64,000 bases of DNA, from contig NZ_JAOQKC010000004.1 in assembly GCF_025567165.1 (NCBI RefSeq), forward strand, positions 1 through 64,000, read 5' to 3'. A program made the position numbers and the translations under genes. Below the pieces are notes generated by a model. That model did not search any database. It was not told the DNA's origin and saw only the letters and a program-made list of their open reading frames with translations. This DNA comes from Laedolimicola ammoniilytica. GTDB lineage: Bacteria; Bacillota; Clostridia; Lachnospirales; Lachnospiraceae. Positions 33,227 to 40,993 of this stretch are shown here, piece by piece (position 1 is the first letter of the stretch; each line of letters opens with the position of its first letter).

Positions 33227-33311
33227 TGGATTTAAACTTGACAGAAAGTGCGAAATGAAATCCGGACTGGGGCGGGAAAGAAAAACGTCGCAGATTCGGG
33301 AGGAGAGAAAA

Positions 33312-34224
33312 ATGACAGTTTATGAAGAAATCGGACTTCCGCGCGTGATCAATGCCAGCGGCCGCATGACGGTGCTGGGCGTCTCCACCATCAGCGACAA
33401 GGTGGCAAAGGCAGCCGTAGCGGGCGGACAGTCTTATGTAGTAGTAGAAGATTTACTTGACAAAGCCGGAGAGATTATTTCCCGGTACACCGGCGGAGAG
33501 GACAGCTGCCCCACCGTATGCGCGTCCGCGGCCATTGCCCTTTCTGTAGCAGGAATGATTTCCAAGGGAAAGAAGACGATCATGGATCGTCTGCCGGATT
33601 CCACCGGACTGGCCAATGAGATTATCCTTCAGAAGGGTCATGCCATCAATTTTAACGCTCCCATCGAGACCATGCTGCGTCTGGGCGGCGGCGTGCCCGT
33701 GGAGGCGGGCTGCGCGACGGAAGTAGTCGTAGAAGATGTGGAAGAGTTAATCAATGAGAAGACGGTTGCGCTGCTCTATGTAAAGAGCCATCACTGCGTA
33801 CAGAAGGGTATGCTGGATCTGCCGACCATGATCGACATTGCCCATCGTCACAATCTGCCGCTGATGGTAGACGCGGCTGCAGAAGAAGATTTCCGCAAGT
33901 ACATCGCCATGGGCGCCGACCTGGTATGCTACAGCGGTGCCAAGGCTCTGGAAGCGACCACATCTGGCTTTGTCACCGGTAAGAAAGAGCTCATTTCCTA
34001 TATTAAAAAGCAGTATCACGGTGTAGGACGTGCCATGAAGGTGGGAAAAGAGGCCATCATGGGACTGCTGGCAGCTCTGGAGCAGTATGAGAACAAGGAC
34101 AAGAAAGCTGAAGTAGAAAAGAATGTCAAGATTGTGGATTGGCTGGTGGACGAGATCAACCAGATCCCGAACCTGAAGGCACAGAAGATTCAGGACGAGG
34201 CCGGACGGGCGATTTTCCGTGCGC
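33312..34224 (+). CDS. DgaE-like PLP-dependent ammonia lyase (3' end in assembly gap)
   Basis: About 304 residues are visible; the family is about 365, so roughly 60 are hidden in the N-run. It belongs to the SelA-related PLP-fold group: GLPRVINASGRMTVLGVS at the N-terminus, SYVVVEDLL, and the PLP lysine in CYSGAKALEATTSGFVTG (K211). DgaE of Salmonella is D-glucosaminate-6-phosphate ammonia lyase, giving 2-keto-3-deoxygluconate 6-phosphate. The DgaF-like aldolase directly downstream supports a similar reaction. ATG 33312 has AGGAGAG upstream; the longer open frame to 33117 is not likely coding. Not a selenocysteine synthase, as no Sec machinery is near. Confidence 0.85.
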
Positions 34225-34580
34225 NNNNNNNNNNNNNNNNNNNNNNNNNNNNNNNNNNNNNNNNNNNNNNNNNNNNNNNNNNNNNNNNNNNNNNNNNNNN
34301 NNNNNNNNNNNNNNNNNNNNNNNNNNNNNNNNNNNNNNNNNNNNNNNNNNNNNNNNNNNNNNNNNNNNNNNNNNNNNNNNNNNNNNNNNNNNNNNNNNNN
34401 NNNNNNNNNNNNNNNNNNNNNNNNNNNNNNNNNNNNNNNNNNNNNNNNNNNNNNNNNNNNNNNNNNNNNNNNNNNNNNNNNNNNNNNNNNNNNNNNNNNN
34501 NNNNNNNNNNNNNNNNNNNNNNNNNNNNNNNNNNNNNNNNNNNNNNNNNNNNNNNNNNNNNNNNNNNNNNNNNNNNNNNN
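34225..34580. other. Assembly gap of 356 N
   Basis: The run hides the end of the DgaE-like gene and the start of the DgaF-like gene. Expected missing coding is about 180 bp plus 170 bp plus a short spacer, about 350-370 bp, so the gap length may be close to true and no extra gene needs to be hidden. Confidence 0.95.
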
Positions 34581-35154
34581 ATACATGGACGTACTGGAGG
34601 GTAATCTTTCCGTAGGTCTGGGCGGCGGAAATCCGGCACAGTGGAGAGCCGTAGCGGAGATCGCGAAAGAGGTTAAGGCGAACCACTTCAACCAGGCGTT
34701 CTGCGCAGTTGGCTGGACCAGAGCAAATCTGGGAACCGATGAGATTCATCTAAACTCCATGTGTGCTCCCTGCGGCAAGGTTGGCTATGTAAAGATTTCC
34801 ACAGGCCCGCTGTCCAAGGAGTGTGCAGAGCCGGCTATCGTCCCGGTAGACACCGCTATCGCCATGATCAAGGAGATGGGCGGCAACTCCATCAAGTACT
34901 TCCCCATGGGCGGACTGAAGTGCAAGGATGAGATGAAGGCTGTAGCTGAGGCTTGTGCAAGAAACCACTTCATCATGGAGCCGACCGGCGGTATCGACCT
35001 GGATAACTTCCGCGAGATCATGGAGACCATCCTGAACGCCGGCGTAGAGAAGGTGATTCCGCACGTATACTCCTCTATCATCGACAAGGCTACCGGCAAC
35101 ACCCGCATTGAGGATGTGAAGAAGCTGCTGGCTATCGTGAAAGAGCTGGTATAA
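34581..35154 (+). CDS. DgaF-like KDGP aldolase family protein (5' end in assembly gap)
   Basis: The last about 190 residues of a protein that is usually about 248. The visible part begins YMDVLEGNLSVGLGGGNPAQW, followed by FNQAFCAVGWTRANLG, IKYFPMGGLKCKDEM and EPTGGIDLDNF. These match the EF_0839/DgaF type of class I aldolase, in which a lysine Schiff base cleaves 2-keto-3-deoxy-6-phosphogluconate to pyruvate and glyceraldehyde 3-phosphate. The first ATG in the visible part is internal, not a start. It is the last gene of the cluster, followed by a good terminator. Confidence 0.87.
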
Positions 35155-35200
35155 AAATAGTTCCATAATAAATGACCCTACATATGAGACAGAAGAGAAG

Positions 35201-35233
35201 GGCAGGAGGCCGTAAGACCGACCTGCCTTTTTT
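35201..35233 (+). terminator. Terminator at the end of the catabolic cluster
   Basis: GGCAGG (35201-35206) pairs with CCTGCC (35222-35227), with further GG/CC pairs inside, followed by six T. Confidence 0.85.
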
Positions 35234-35302
35234 ATGTTCCTGAGTCTCAAAAGTATAGGAAAATCGCACAAAAACGGCTCCGTGTGTATCATGCAAAATC
35301 AC

Positions 35303-35347
35303 GAAAAACAGAAAATAGAAGAAAAAATATTAGAAAAACAGAAAATA
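35303..35347 (+). repeat. Two 15-bp direct repeats 30 bp apart
   Basis: GAAAAACAGAAAATA occurs at 35303-35317 and again at 35333-35347, exactly 30 bp (about three helical turns) apart, in a very AT-rich stretch before the CarD-like gene. The spacing suggests same-face binding sites or phased A-tracts that bend DNA. Confidence 0.55.
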
Positions 35348-35377
35348 TTCTGGTAATATAAAAATATAGTAGCTAAT

Positions 35378-35409
35378 AAACCGTTTCGCTGACCGCGCAC
35401 GGTTTTTTT
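35378..35409 (+). terminator. Leader terminator before the CarD-like gene
   Basis: AAACCGT (35378-35384) pairs with ACGGTTT (35399-35405), continuing into a seven-T run (35403-35409). An efficient terminator already lies 150 bp upstream, so this one probably acts in the leader of the CarD-like gene as an attenuator. Confidence 0.65.
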
Positions 35410-35451
35410 GTGTAAAGGAAAGAACGAATGATGATAAGAAGGAGGTTTCTC

Positions 35452-35961
35452 ATGTTTGAAAAAGGCGGCTATATTGTGTATGGAACGACAGGCGTGTGTC
35501 AGATAGAAGATATTACAGGAATGAAGAGTAAGGGAGCCTCCGGTGAGAAGCTGTATTATGTGCTGCGACCCTGCTTCCAGAAGGGCAATACCATCTTTAC
35601 CCCGGTGGATAACGGGAAGATTGCCATGCGGGCCGCTATGACCAGGGAAGAGGCGGAAATGCTGATAAAGCGGATTCCGCAGATAGAGGAGCTGGAGGAA
35701 GCCGACGACAGGGAGCGGGAGCGCCTTTACAAAGAAGCCATCAAAAGCGGTAAGCCGGGGGAATGGATCCGGATTATCAAGACCTCCTATCTCCGGAGCC
35801 GGAAGCGTGAGGCGGAAGGCAAGCGGGCCACTACGGTGGACGATCGGTATTTCCATACGGCGGAGGAGCATCTGTATGCGGAGCTGGCTGTCGTGCTGGG
35901 AATGGAGAAGGACGATGTGCGACAGTATATCGGGCAGAAAATTGATCTGCTGGAGGTATAG
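35452..35961 (+). CDS. CarD/CdnL-family transcriptional regulator
   Basis: 169 residues. The N-terminal MFEKGGYIVYGTTGVCQIEDI (in two strands) through YYVLRPCFQKGNTIFTPVDN is the Tudor-like RNA-polymerase interaction domain of CarD/CdnL/TRCF proteins. The C-terminal half is helical and basic (SYLRSRKREAEGKR), as in the DNA-binding domain of CarD. Such proteins bind the polymerase beta subunit and stabilise open complexes. ATG 35452 has AAGGAGG 6 bp upstream; the frame is open 24 bp further but that start lacks an SD. It is monocistronic between a leader terminator and a good 3' terminator. Confidence 0.85.
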   Translation: MFEKGGYIVYGTTGVCQIEDITGMKSKGASGEKLYYVLRPCFQKGNTIFTPVDNGKIAMRAAMTREEAEMLIKRIPQIEELEEADDRERERLYKEAIKSGKPGEWIRIIKTSYLRSRKREAEGKRATTVDDRYFHTAEEHLYAELAVVLGMEKDDVRQYIGQKIDLLEV

Positions 35962-35979
35962 ATAGCGGATATGGTAGTG

Positions 35980-36012
35980 GGACGAAAAGCCGGAAAGGTT
36001 TTTCGTCCTTTT
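35980..36012 (+). terminator. Terminator after the CarD-like gene
   Basis: GGACGAAAA (35980-35988) pairs perfectly with TTTTCGTCC (36000-36008), followed by TTTT. Confidence 0.8.
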
Positions 36013-36051
36013 CAGATCCGGAAAAGAAAGAAAAACTTAAGAATTGGCAGA

Positions 36052-36101
36052 TTGACAGGTGCAGCTGTTTATGGTAAGGTTTAATTGAATAAACCGGTTT
36101 A
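36052..36101 (+). promoter_or_regulatory. Promoter and palindromic operator of the BlaI-like gene
   Basis: TTGACA (36052-36057), 17 bp, TAAGGT (36075-36080). From the -10 onward GGTTTA (36078-36083), TAAACC (36090-36095) and GGTTTA (36096-36101) form three half-sites; the last two make the 12-bp palindrome TAAACCGGTTTA. BlaI-type repressors bind such palindromes over the start region. Confidence 0.7.
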
Positions 36102-36150
36102 AAGTGATAGACTATATAACATGGAAAAGATATGGAGGTGCAAAATCTCA

Positions 36151-36528
36151 ATGGAAGATTTAAAGTTATACGACGCGGAATACCGTCTGCTGGAAATTGT
36201 ATGGGAAAAGGAGCCCTTAAGCTCCACAGAACTTTACAAGGAATGCCTGCCGAGACTGGGCTGGAAGAAATCGACCACTTACACAGTGCTTCGAAAGCTG
36301 GTAGAACGGAAAATTCTGAAAAATGAGAATGGGGCTGTGACAGCCCTGGTAAAGAAGGAGACTGTGCAGCGTTACGAGAGCCAGGCTGTGGTGGAAAAAT
36401 GGTTTGACCATTCTCTGCCGGGCTTTGTGGCAGCATTCCTGGGAGAGAAGAAGCTCAGCCGGAAAGAGGCTGAGGAACTGAAGCAGCTGATTGACACTTA
36501 TCAGGAAGACGGGGAGGATATGAGATGA
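36151..36528 (+). CDS. BlaI/MecI-family repressor
   Basis: 125 residues: an N-terminal winged helix (ELYKECLPRLGWKKSTTYTVLRKLVERKIL over about residues 25-55, quoted here as GWKKSTTYTVLRKL) and a C-terminal dimerisation and cleavage region. Family members repress a beta-lactam or metal response operon and are inactivated when the partner M56 protease senses its signal. GGAGGTG lies 10 bp before ATG 36151; 36121 is in frame but has no SD. Its stop overlaps the M56 start by 4 bp. No beta-lactamase gene adjoins, so the regulon lies elsewhere. Confidence 0.88.
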   Translation: MEDLKLYDAEYRLLEIVWEKEPLSSTELYKECLPRLGWKKSTTYTVLRKLVERKILKNENGAVTALVKKETVQRYESQAVVEKWFDHSLPGFVAAFLGEKKLSRKEAEELKQLIDTYQEDGEDMR

Positions 36529-38303
36529 CGGACTTTATGACGGTATTGGGAAATCTGACTTTGGCTGCTTCACTGGCGGTTCTGCTGGTTCTGGCGGTGC
36601 GGGCGCTTCTTGCGCGGCTGCCCAAGCGATATCTGACATTTTTGTGGCTGCCGGTTTTCTTCCGGGCGGTGTGTCCGGTTTCATTTCAGTCATCTTTCAG
36701 TCTTTACCGGATTCTGAATGGAGTGCCGGGCTTTCACTCTACAGGTGGCAGAATGACCTTTACTCTGGCCGGATACCAGAGTGCAAGGATAACAGCAGTG
36801 CTGGAGCGCATAGGAAGCGCACTGAGCGATGGAAAGGGTGCTGCGGCTGTAAATGCGGCGACGGTAACGGAGGCAGGAGCAGAGGTTATATTGGAAAATA
36901 TCCTGTTTGGAATCTGGCTGGGCGGCGTGACAGTGGTGTTGCTTTACGGTCTGTTTTCCTGGCTGCGGCTGCGCAGGAAGACTGCTCTGGCAGTGAAGCT
37001 GGAAGAGGGCGTCTATGAGTCAGATTGGATAGGCTCTGCCTTCCTGATGGGCTTTTTTCGGCCGCGGATTTATCTCCCGGCAGGACTTACGTCAGAAGAA
37101 CGGATTCTGGTACTGACGCATGAGAAGACCCATAAGCGGCGTCAGGATTCCCGGGTAAAATTGTTGGCCTGGCTGGTATGTGTGGTACACTGGTTCAATC
37201 CCCTGCTGTGGCAGGCCTTTATACTGCTGGCCCGGGATATGGAGATGGCCTGCGATGAACAGGTGCTGGAACAGTTGGGGACGGAGGAAAAGAAGCGTTA
37301 CAGTACCTTCTTGCTGAAACTTTCCGCACCGGGCGCGTTTCTGACTGGTACGCCGGTGGCTTTCGGAGAGAATTCCGTGAAGAGCCGGATTAAGAATATT
37401 CTCCGATATAAAAAGACCAGGGCAGGAATCGCGGCGGCAGCCGTGGCGCTGGTGGCGGGCGCAGCCTGGTTCTGCCTGTCCAATCCGGCTTCGACTTTCG
37501 ACGAGGACATCATCGGCGGCGCGGACGGTCCCACTTCCATCTTTCTGGCCGGAAAACTGAGCAGCGGAGATGATACGGCTTCCTTTGTATCCGGTGAAAA
37601 TTTGAAGCTGGGTGGTGATGAGGAAAAAATTTACGAGGTGGTAAAAACCTTTGCGGAAGCGGCAGGCAATCGGGACGCGGATACCGTCTGGGAATTGTTG
37701 AGCCCGGTGCTGCAGCACAGTGACGACCTGGGTATCCAGGTGCTGGAAGACGGGACCAAGACCATGGGCGTATCCAGCCCATTTCTGGCAGACGGCCCGA
37801 CCATCAGCCTGAGCATTGGAGACGGCAATGCAGAGGCAGAGATTACCTATCCGTCCATGACCAGCGATCCTTTGTGGTGGTCCTGGAAGGATTATATTAC
37901 ACTGGAAAAGAACGGGGATACCTACCGTGTGACGGCCTGGAAAACGAAATATTATGATGATATCACCAGTGCTGCAGAATTTGAGGAGGCTTACCGGATG
38001 TGGCAGCCGGATTATCTGAAGCCCACGGACGAAACGGCGGATCTGGATTCCAGCTTCGCTTCCTATCTGGTGAAGAACGATGTGGCAGAGTCCTATTATG
38101 GGGAAGCATTTTCCACACCGGTGAAGGCACTGGAGACGACTCTGCACGTGTCCGGCGGCATAGGGAAGACGGAAGACGCGGATGGCGGCGATGTATGGGT
38201 CAATTATGAGTTCCCGGACGGACCCATCCGGGTGCGGATGACCCAGCCGGGTATCGACGAGGGCAGCCGGATCTGGGTGCCGAAGGAGATTCCCATGGGG
38301 TAA
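36525..38303 (+). CDS. M56-family (BlaR1-like) membrane metallopeptidase with unusual C-terminal sensor
   Basis: 592 residues. Membrane helices at about residues 10-30, 38-55, 125-150 and 300-320; the zinc-protease motif H199-EKTH-203 sits between the third and fourth, followed by HWFNPLLW, as in BlaR1/MecR1. After the last helix, the external part (about residues 325-592) does not contain the SxxK penicillin-binding sensor of true BlaR1. It starts with IGGADGPTSIFLAGK (about 328-342), then two regions of mixed alpha/beta. It probably cleaves or triggers the co-encoded BlaI-like repressor on sensing an unknown external signal. The ATGA overlap with BlaI means coupled translation. Confidence 0.85.
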   Translation: MTDFMTVLGNLTLAASLAVLLVLAVRALLARLPKRYLTFLWLPVFFRAVCPVSFQSSFSLYRILNGVPGFHSTGGRMTFTLAGYQSARITAVLERIGSALSDGKGAAAVNAATVTEAGAEVILENILFGIWLGGVTVVLLYGLFSWLRLRRKTALAVKLEEGVYESDWIGSAFLMGFFRPRIYLPAGLTSEERILVLTHEKTHKRRQDSRVKLLAWLVCVVHWFNPLLWQAFILLARDMEMACDEQVLEQLGTEEKKRYSTFLLKLSAPGAFLTGTPVAFGENSVKSRIKNILRYKKTRAGIAAAAVALVAGAAWFCLSNPASTFDEDIIGGADGPTSIFLAGKLSSGDDTASFVSGENLKLGGDEEKIYEVVKTFAEAAGNRDADTVWELLSPVLQHSDDLGIQVLEDGTKTMGVSSPFLADGPTISLSIGDGNAEAEITYPSMTSDPLWWSWKDYITLEKNGDTYRVTAWKTKYYDDITSAAEFEEAYRMWQPDYLKPTDETADLDSSFASYLVKNDVAESYYGEAFSTPVKALETTLHVSGGIGKTEDADGGDVWVNYEFPDGPIRVRMTQPGIDEGSRIWVPKEIPMG

Positions 38304-38344
38304 AGAGAAAGTAGCCAATGTGAAAATGAATAGCGAAAGCGTAC

Positions 38345-38387
38345 AAAAGGAACTGGAATAGAACTTGGATACAGTTCCTTTTTGCGG
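38345..38387. terminator. Bidirectional terminator between the M56 gene and ylmC
   Basis: AAAAGGAACTG (38345-38355) pairs perfectly with CAGTTCCTTTT (38372-38382). With A/T ends it can stop transcription from both convergent genes. Confidence 0.85.
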
Positions 38388-38394
38388 CCATTCT

Positions 38395-38646
38395 TTATGG
38401 CTGTCTATGCAGCTTTTCATCTATATCAACCAATATAATGTCCGGCCCGATTTGCCTGATCTTACACCAGGGAATCTCACACTCATTTTCTTTCCCCAGG
38501 AAGCCCCAGAGCTTTTCGCTGGTGGTGGTAAGTAACGCCAGGATACAGCCGTTTTTTGGATCAAAGACCAGATCGGATACACAGCCCAGGCGCTTGCAGT
38601 CATGGATATTAATCACATCTTTTTCACGCAGTTCGCAGAAAGTCAT
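38395..38646 (-). CDS. YlmC/YmxH-family PRC-barrel sporulation protein
   Basis: 83 residues forming one PRC-barrel: MTFCELREKDVINIHDCKRLGCVSDLVFD and a central PKNGCILALLT strand-turn-strand. It matches the YlmC/YmxH family found in nearly all spore formers, whose molecular role is not settled. Beta-rich, no membrane segment. CAGGAG stands 8 bp before the ATG. It is alone on the minus strand, convergent with the M56 gene and divergent from nrdR. Confidence 0.87.
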   Translation of the reverse strand: MTFCELREKDVINIHDCKRLGCVSDLVFDPKNGCILALLTTTSEKLWGFLGKENECEIPWCKIRQIGPDIILVDIDEKLHRQP

Positions 38647-38758
38647 GAGATGCTCCTGGAAGAAAGTTTCTTAAATTATTTTATGCAATAGAAACGGAGA
38701 TGTGCAGAAGCTTAAAAATCTTTTTCCGGCGATTTCTTATCATTTCCTATGACAATGA

Positions 38759-38788
38759 TTGACATAAAACCAGAAGATGTACTATACT
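38759..38788 (+). promoter_or_regulatory. Promoter of nrdR
   Basis: TTGACA (38759-38764), 18 bp, TATACT (38783-38788), about 30 bp before the nrdR start. Confidence 0.7.
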
Positions 38789-38818
38789 GGAACCATCAAA
38801 AAACCGGAGGATAATGGA

Positions 38819-39271
38819 ATGAAGTGCCCATTTTGCAGTCAGGAAAATACACGCGTGATTGATTCAAGACCGGCAGACGACAACAGCTCAATCCGCCGCC
38901 GCCGTCTCTGCGACGCATGCGGCAAGCGGTTTACCACCTATGAGAAGATCGAGACGATTCCGGTCATGGTAATAAAGAAGGATAACAACCGGGAGCATTA
39001 TGACAGAAGTAAGATTGAGGACGGTATCTTAAGAGCCTGCCACAAGCGGCCGGTGCCCTTAAAGAACATCAATGCCATGATAGACGGCATCGAGAGTGAT
39101 ATTTTCAACCGGGAGGAGCGGGAGATTCCAAGCTCTGTCATCGGCGAGATGGTCATGGATCGCTTAAAGGATCTGGATTCCGTGGCCTACGTGCGCTTTG
39201 CCTCTGTATACAGGGAGTTTAAGGATGTAAATACCTTCTTAAGCGAGCTGAAGAAAATGTTAGGAAATTAG
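38819..39271 (+). CDS. nrdR: Transcriptional repressor NrdR
   Basis: 150 residues. Zinc ribbon MKCPFCSQENTRVIDSRP with the second pair CDACGKRF (about residues 31-38), followed by an ATP-cone domain (about residues 49-139, VIKKDNNREHYDRSKI). NrdR represses ribonucleotide reductase genes when it binds dATP/ATP. Length is standard. ATG 38819 has GGAGG 8 bp upstream. The next gene follows 9 bp after its stop, so it likely heads the operon nrdR-yqeG-Xaa-Pro peptidase. No nrd gene is in the window. Confidence 0.96.
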   Translation: MKCPFCSQENTRVIDSRPADDNSSIRRRRLCDACGKRFTTYEKIETIPVMVIKKDNNREHYDRSKIEDGILRACHKRPVPLKNINAMIDGIESDIFNREEREIPSSVIGEMVMDRLKDLDSVAYVRFASVYREFKDVNTFLSELKKMLGN

Positions 39272-39280
39272 TAAGGAGAA

Positions 39281-39790
39281 ATGATTTTGTTTCAGGCATT
39301 TTACCCGAAAGAATACGTAGATTCCACCTATGAAATTGATTTTGAAGGTCTGTATCGCAGGGGCTACCGCGGCATCCTGTTTGATGTGGACAATACCCTG
39401 GTACCTCATGGAGCTCCCGCTACCGCACAGAGCGTGGAGCTCTTTCAGCGGCTTCACGAGATGGGCTTCGCCACCTGTCTCATTTCCAATAATAAGGAAC
39501 CCCGGGTGCGTCCCTTCGCGGACGCCATGGAGACGCCCTTTGTATACAAGGCAGACAAGCCCAGCCGCCGGGGATATCAGGAGGGCATGGCCCGTATGGG
39601 TACGGACCGGAGCAATACGCTGTTTATCGGCGATCAGCTGTTTACCGATGTGTGGGGAGCGAACCGGGCGGGAATGTATTCGATCCTGGTAAAGCCCATC
39701 GATCCCCATGAGGAGATTCAGATTGTGCTGAAGCGTTATCTGGAGAAGATCGTTTTATTTTTCTATAAGAGAAGGGAAGCGAAGAAATGA
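39281..39790 (+). CDS. yqeG: YqeG-family HAD IIIA phosphatase
   Basis: 169 residues. HAD motif I FDVDNTLVPHG (about residues 32-42), motif II CLISNN (about 65-70), the lysine region YKADKPSRRGY (about 87-97) and motif IV FIGDQLFTDVWGANRAGM (about 113-130). These are typical of YqeG, related to the mitochondrial phosphatidylglycerophosphatase PTPMT/GEP4 group. The N-terminal FYPKEYVDSTYEIDFEGLYRRG helix is also typical. ATG 39281 is close to its SD (AAGGAG, 39272-39277); a TTG at 39287 has better spacing. Overlaps the next start by 4 bp. Confidence 0.87.
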   Translation: MILFQAFYPKEYVDSTYEIDFEGLYRRGYRGILFDVDNTLVPHGAPATAQSVELFQRLHEMGFATCLISNNKEPRVRPFADAMETPFVYKADKPSRRGYQEGMARMGTDRSNTLFIGDQLFTDVWGANRAGMYSILVKPIDPHEEIQIVLKRYLEKIVLFFYKRREAKK

Positions 39791-40857
39791 TATCGAAGAT
39801 ATCAGAGCTTTTAAAAGAAAAAAAGGTGGACGGGGCCCTGGTGTCCAGCCCGGCCAATATCCGCTATCTCAGCGGCTTTGCGGGCACGGAGAGTTATCTG
39901 TACCTGACTCCGGAGCGGAAAGTGATTCTGACGGACAGCCGCTATACCCTGCAGGCGGAAGAGGAAGGAAAAGGATGTGAGGTTCAGACCATGAGCCGTG
40001 AGCGGAGCTATGGCGTGATGCTCGGCGAGCTTCTTCGGGAAGATGGTGTGGAGCGCCTGGGCTTTGAGGAAAATGCCATGCTTTACGGTACCTGGAACAG
40101 CCTCTGGAAGAAATCGGGCTTTGGGCCGAAGCACTGGTTTATGCTGGGCGACAGCCTGTCGGAGCTTCGTGTGATTAAAAATGAGCAGGAATTGCAGTGG
40201 ATGGAGAAGGCAGAGAGCATCGGCGACGCGGCATTTTCCTATATTTTAAATGAACTGAAGCCGGGCGTCACCGAGCTGGAAATCGCGGCCAAGCTGGAAT
40301 ACTATATGCGCAGCCACGGGGCCGAGAGTACCAGCTTCGATACCATTGTGGCTTCAGGATATCATTCGGCCATGCCCCATGCGGTTCCGTCTGAGAAGAA
40401 ACTGGAGCCAGGTGATTTCGTGACGATGGATTTCGGCTGCCGGTATCATGGCTACTGTTCCGATATGACCCGGACGGTGGTGATAGGTAAGGCAAGCGAG
40501 AAGCAGAAGGAGGTCTATCATGTGGTGCTGGAGGCACAGAAGACCGCGCTTGCGGGCCTGAAACCGGGCATGACCTGCGCTGAGGGCGACAGGCTGGCCA
40601 GGGACGTCATAGAGAAGGCGGGCTACGGGCAGTATTTCGGTCATTCCCTGGGCCATTCCGTCGGTCTGGAGATTCATGAGAAGCCGGCCCTGTCGCCCAA
40701 GGACGGACATGTGCTGCGTCCGGGCATGATCGAGACCGTGGAGCCCGGTGTCTACATCCCGGATTTTGGGGGCGTCCGCATCGAGGATATGGTGGTTCTT
40801 ACAGAGAATGGCATCCGCAATCTGACCCATTCGCCAAAGGAATTGACAGAAGTATAA
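39787..40857 (+). CDS. Xaa-Pro aminopeptidase (M24B family)
   Basis: 356 residues with a creatinase N-terminal domain (NIRYLSGFAGTESYLYLTPE) and a pita-bread catalytic domain. The dinuclear-metal ligands are visible: two aspartates in MDFGCRYHGYCSDMTRTVV (about residues 215-233), the histidine in GHSLGHSVGLEIHE (about 281-294), and glutamates in VEPGVYIPDFGGVRIEDMV (about 317-335). It removes N-terminal residues next to proline in the cytoplasm. It often stands next to efp in Firmicutes, as here (efp follows after 136 bp with its own promoter). Confidence 0.94.
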   Translation: MISKISELLKEKKVDGALVSSPANIRYLSGFAGTESYLYLTPERKVILTDSRYTLQAEEEGKGCEVQTMSRERSYGVMLGELLREDGVERLGFEENAMLYGTWNSLWKKSGFGPKHWFMLGDSLSELRVIKNEQELQWMEKAESIGDAAFSYILNELKPGVTELEIAAKLEYYMRSHGAESTSFDTIVASGYHSAMPHAVPSEKKLEPGDFVTMDFGCRYHGYCSDMTRTVVIGKASEKQKEVYHVVLEAQKTALAGLKPGMTCAEGDRLARDVIEKAGYGQYFGHSLGHSVGLEIHEKPALSPKDGHVLRPGMIETVEPGVYIPDFGGVRIEDMVVLTENGIRNLTHSPKELTEV

Positions 40858-40876
40858 GAATGGACGCAGAAAAGTC

Positions 40877-40905
40877 TTGAAAAAGCGACGGTTTTATTAT
40901 AGAAT
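40877..40905 (+). promoter_or_regulatory. Promoter of efp
   Basis: TTGAAA (40877-40882), 17 bp, TAGAAT (40900-40905), about 90 bp upstream of the efp start. Confidence 0.65.
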
Positions 40906-40993
40906 ACAATTTAGGTAATTGTGTGCGAGCAGTTACAAGTTAAATTTTCATGCGCAGAGGGTTGCGCTTAAGACATTAGGAGGAAGTTTAAGA

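Noticed and set aside
33312..34224. Selenocysteine synthase SelA
   Set aside because: It shares the SelA-like PLP fold but lies beside the KDGP aldolase gene in the DgaE position; no selB, selD or tRNA-Sec is nearby.
37507..37555. Sodium-pumping decarboxylase beta subunit
   Set aside because: Only the GGADGPTSIF motif matches. The rest of the protein has the M56 zinc-protease layout with HEKTH, and size and topology do not fit a decarboxylase subunit.
36151..38303. Beta-lactam resistance operon
   Set aside because: The BlaI and M56 genes are present, but there is no beta-lactamase or PBP2a gene beside them, and the M56 protein lacks the penicillin-binding sensor domain.
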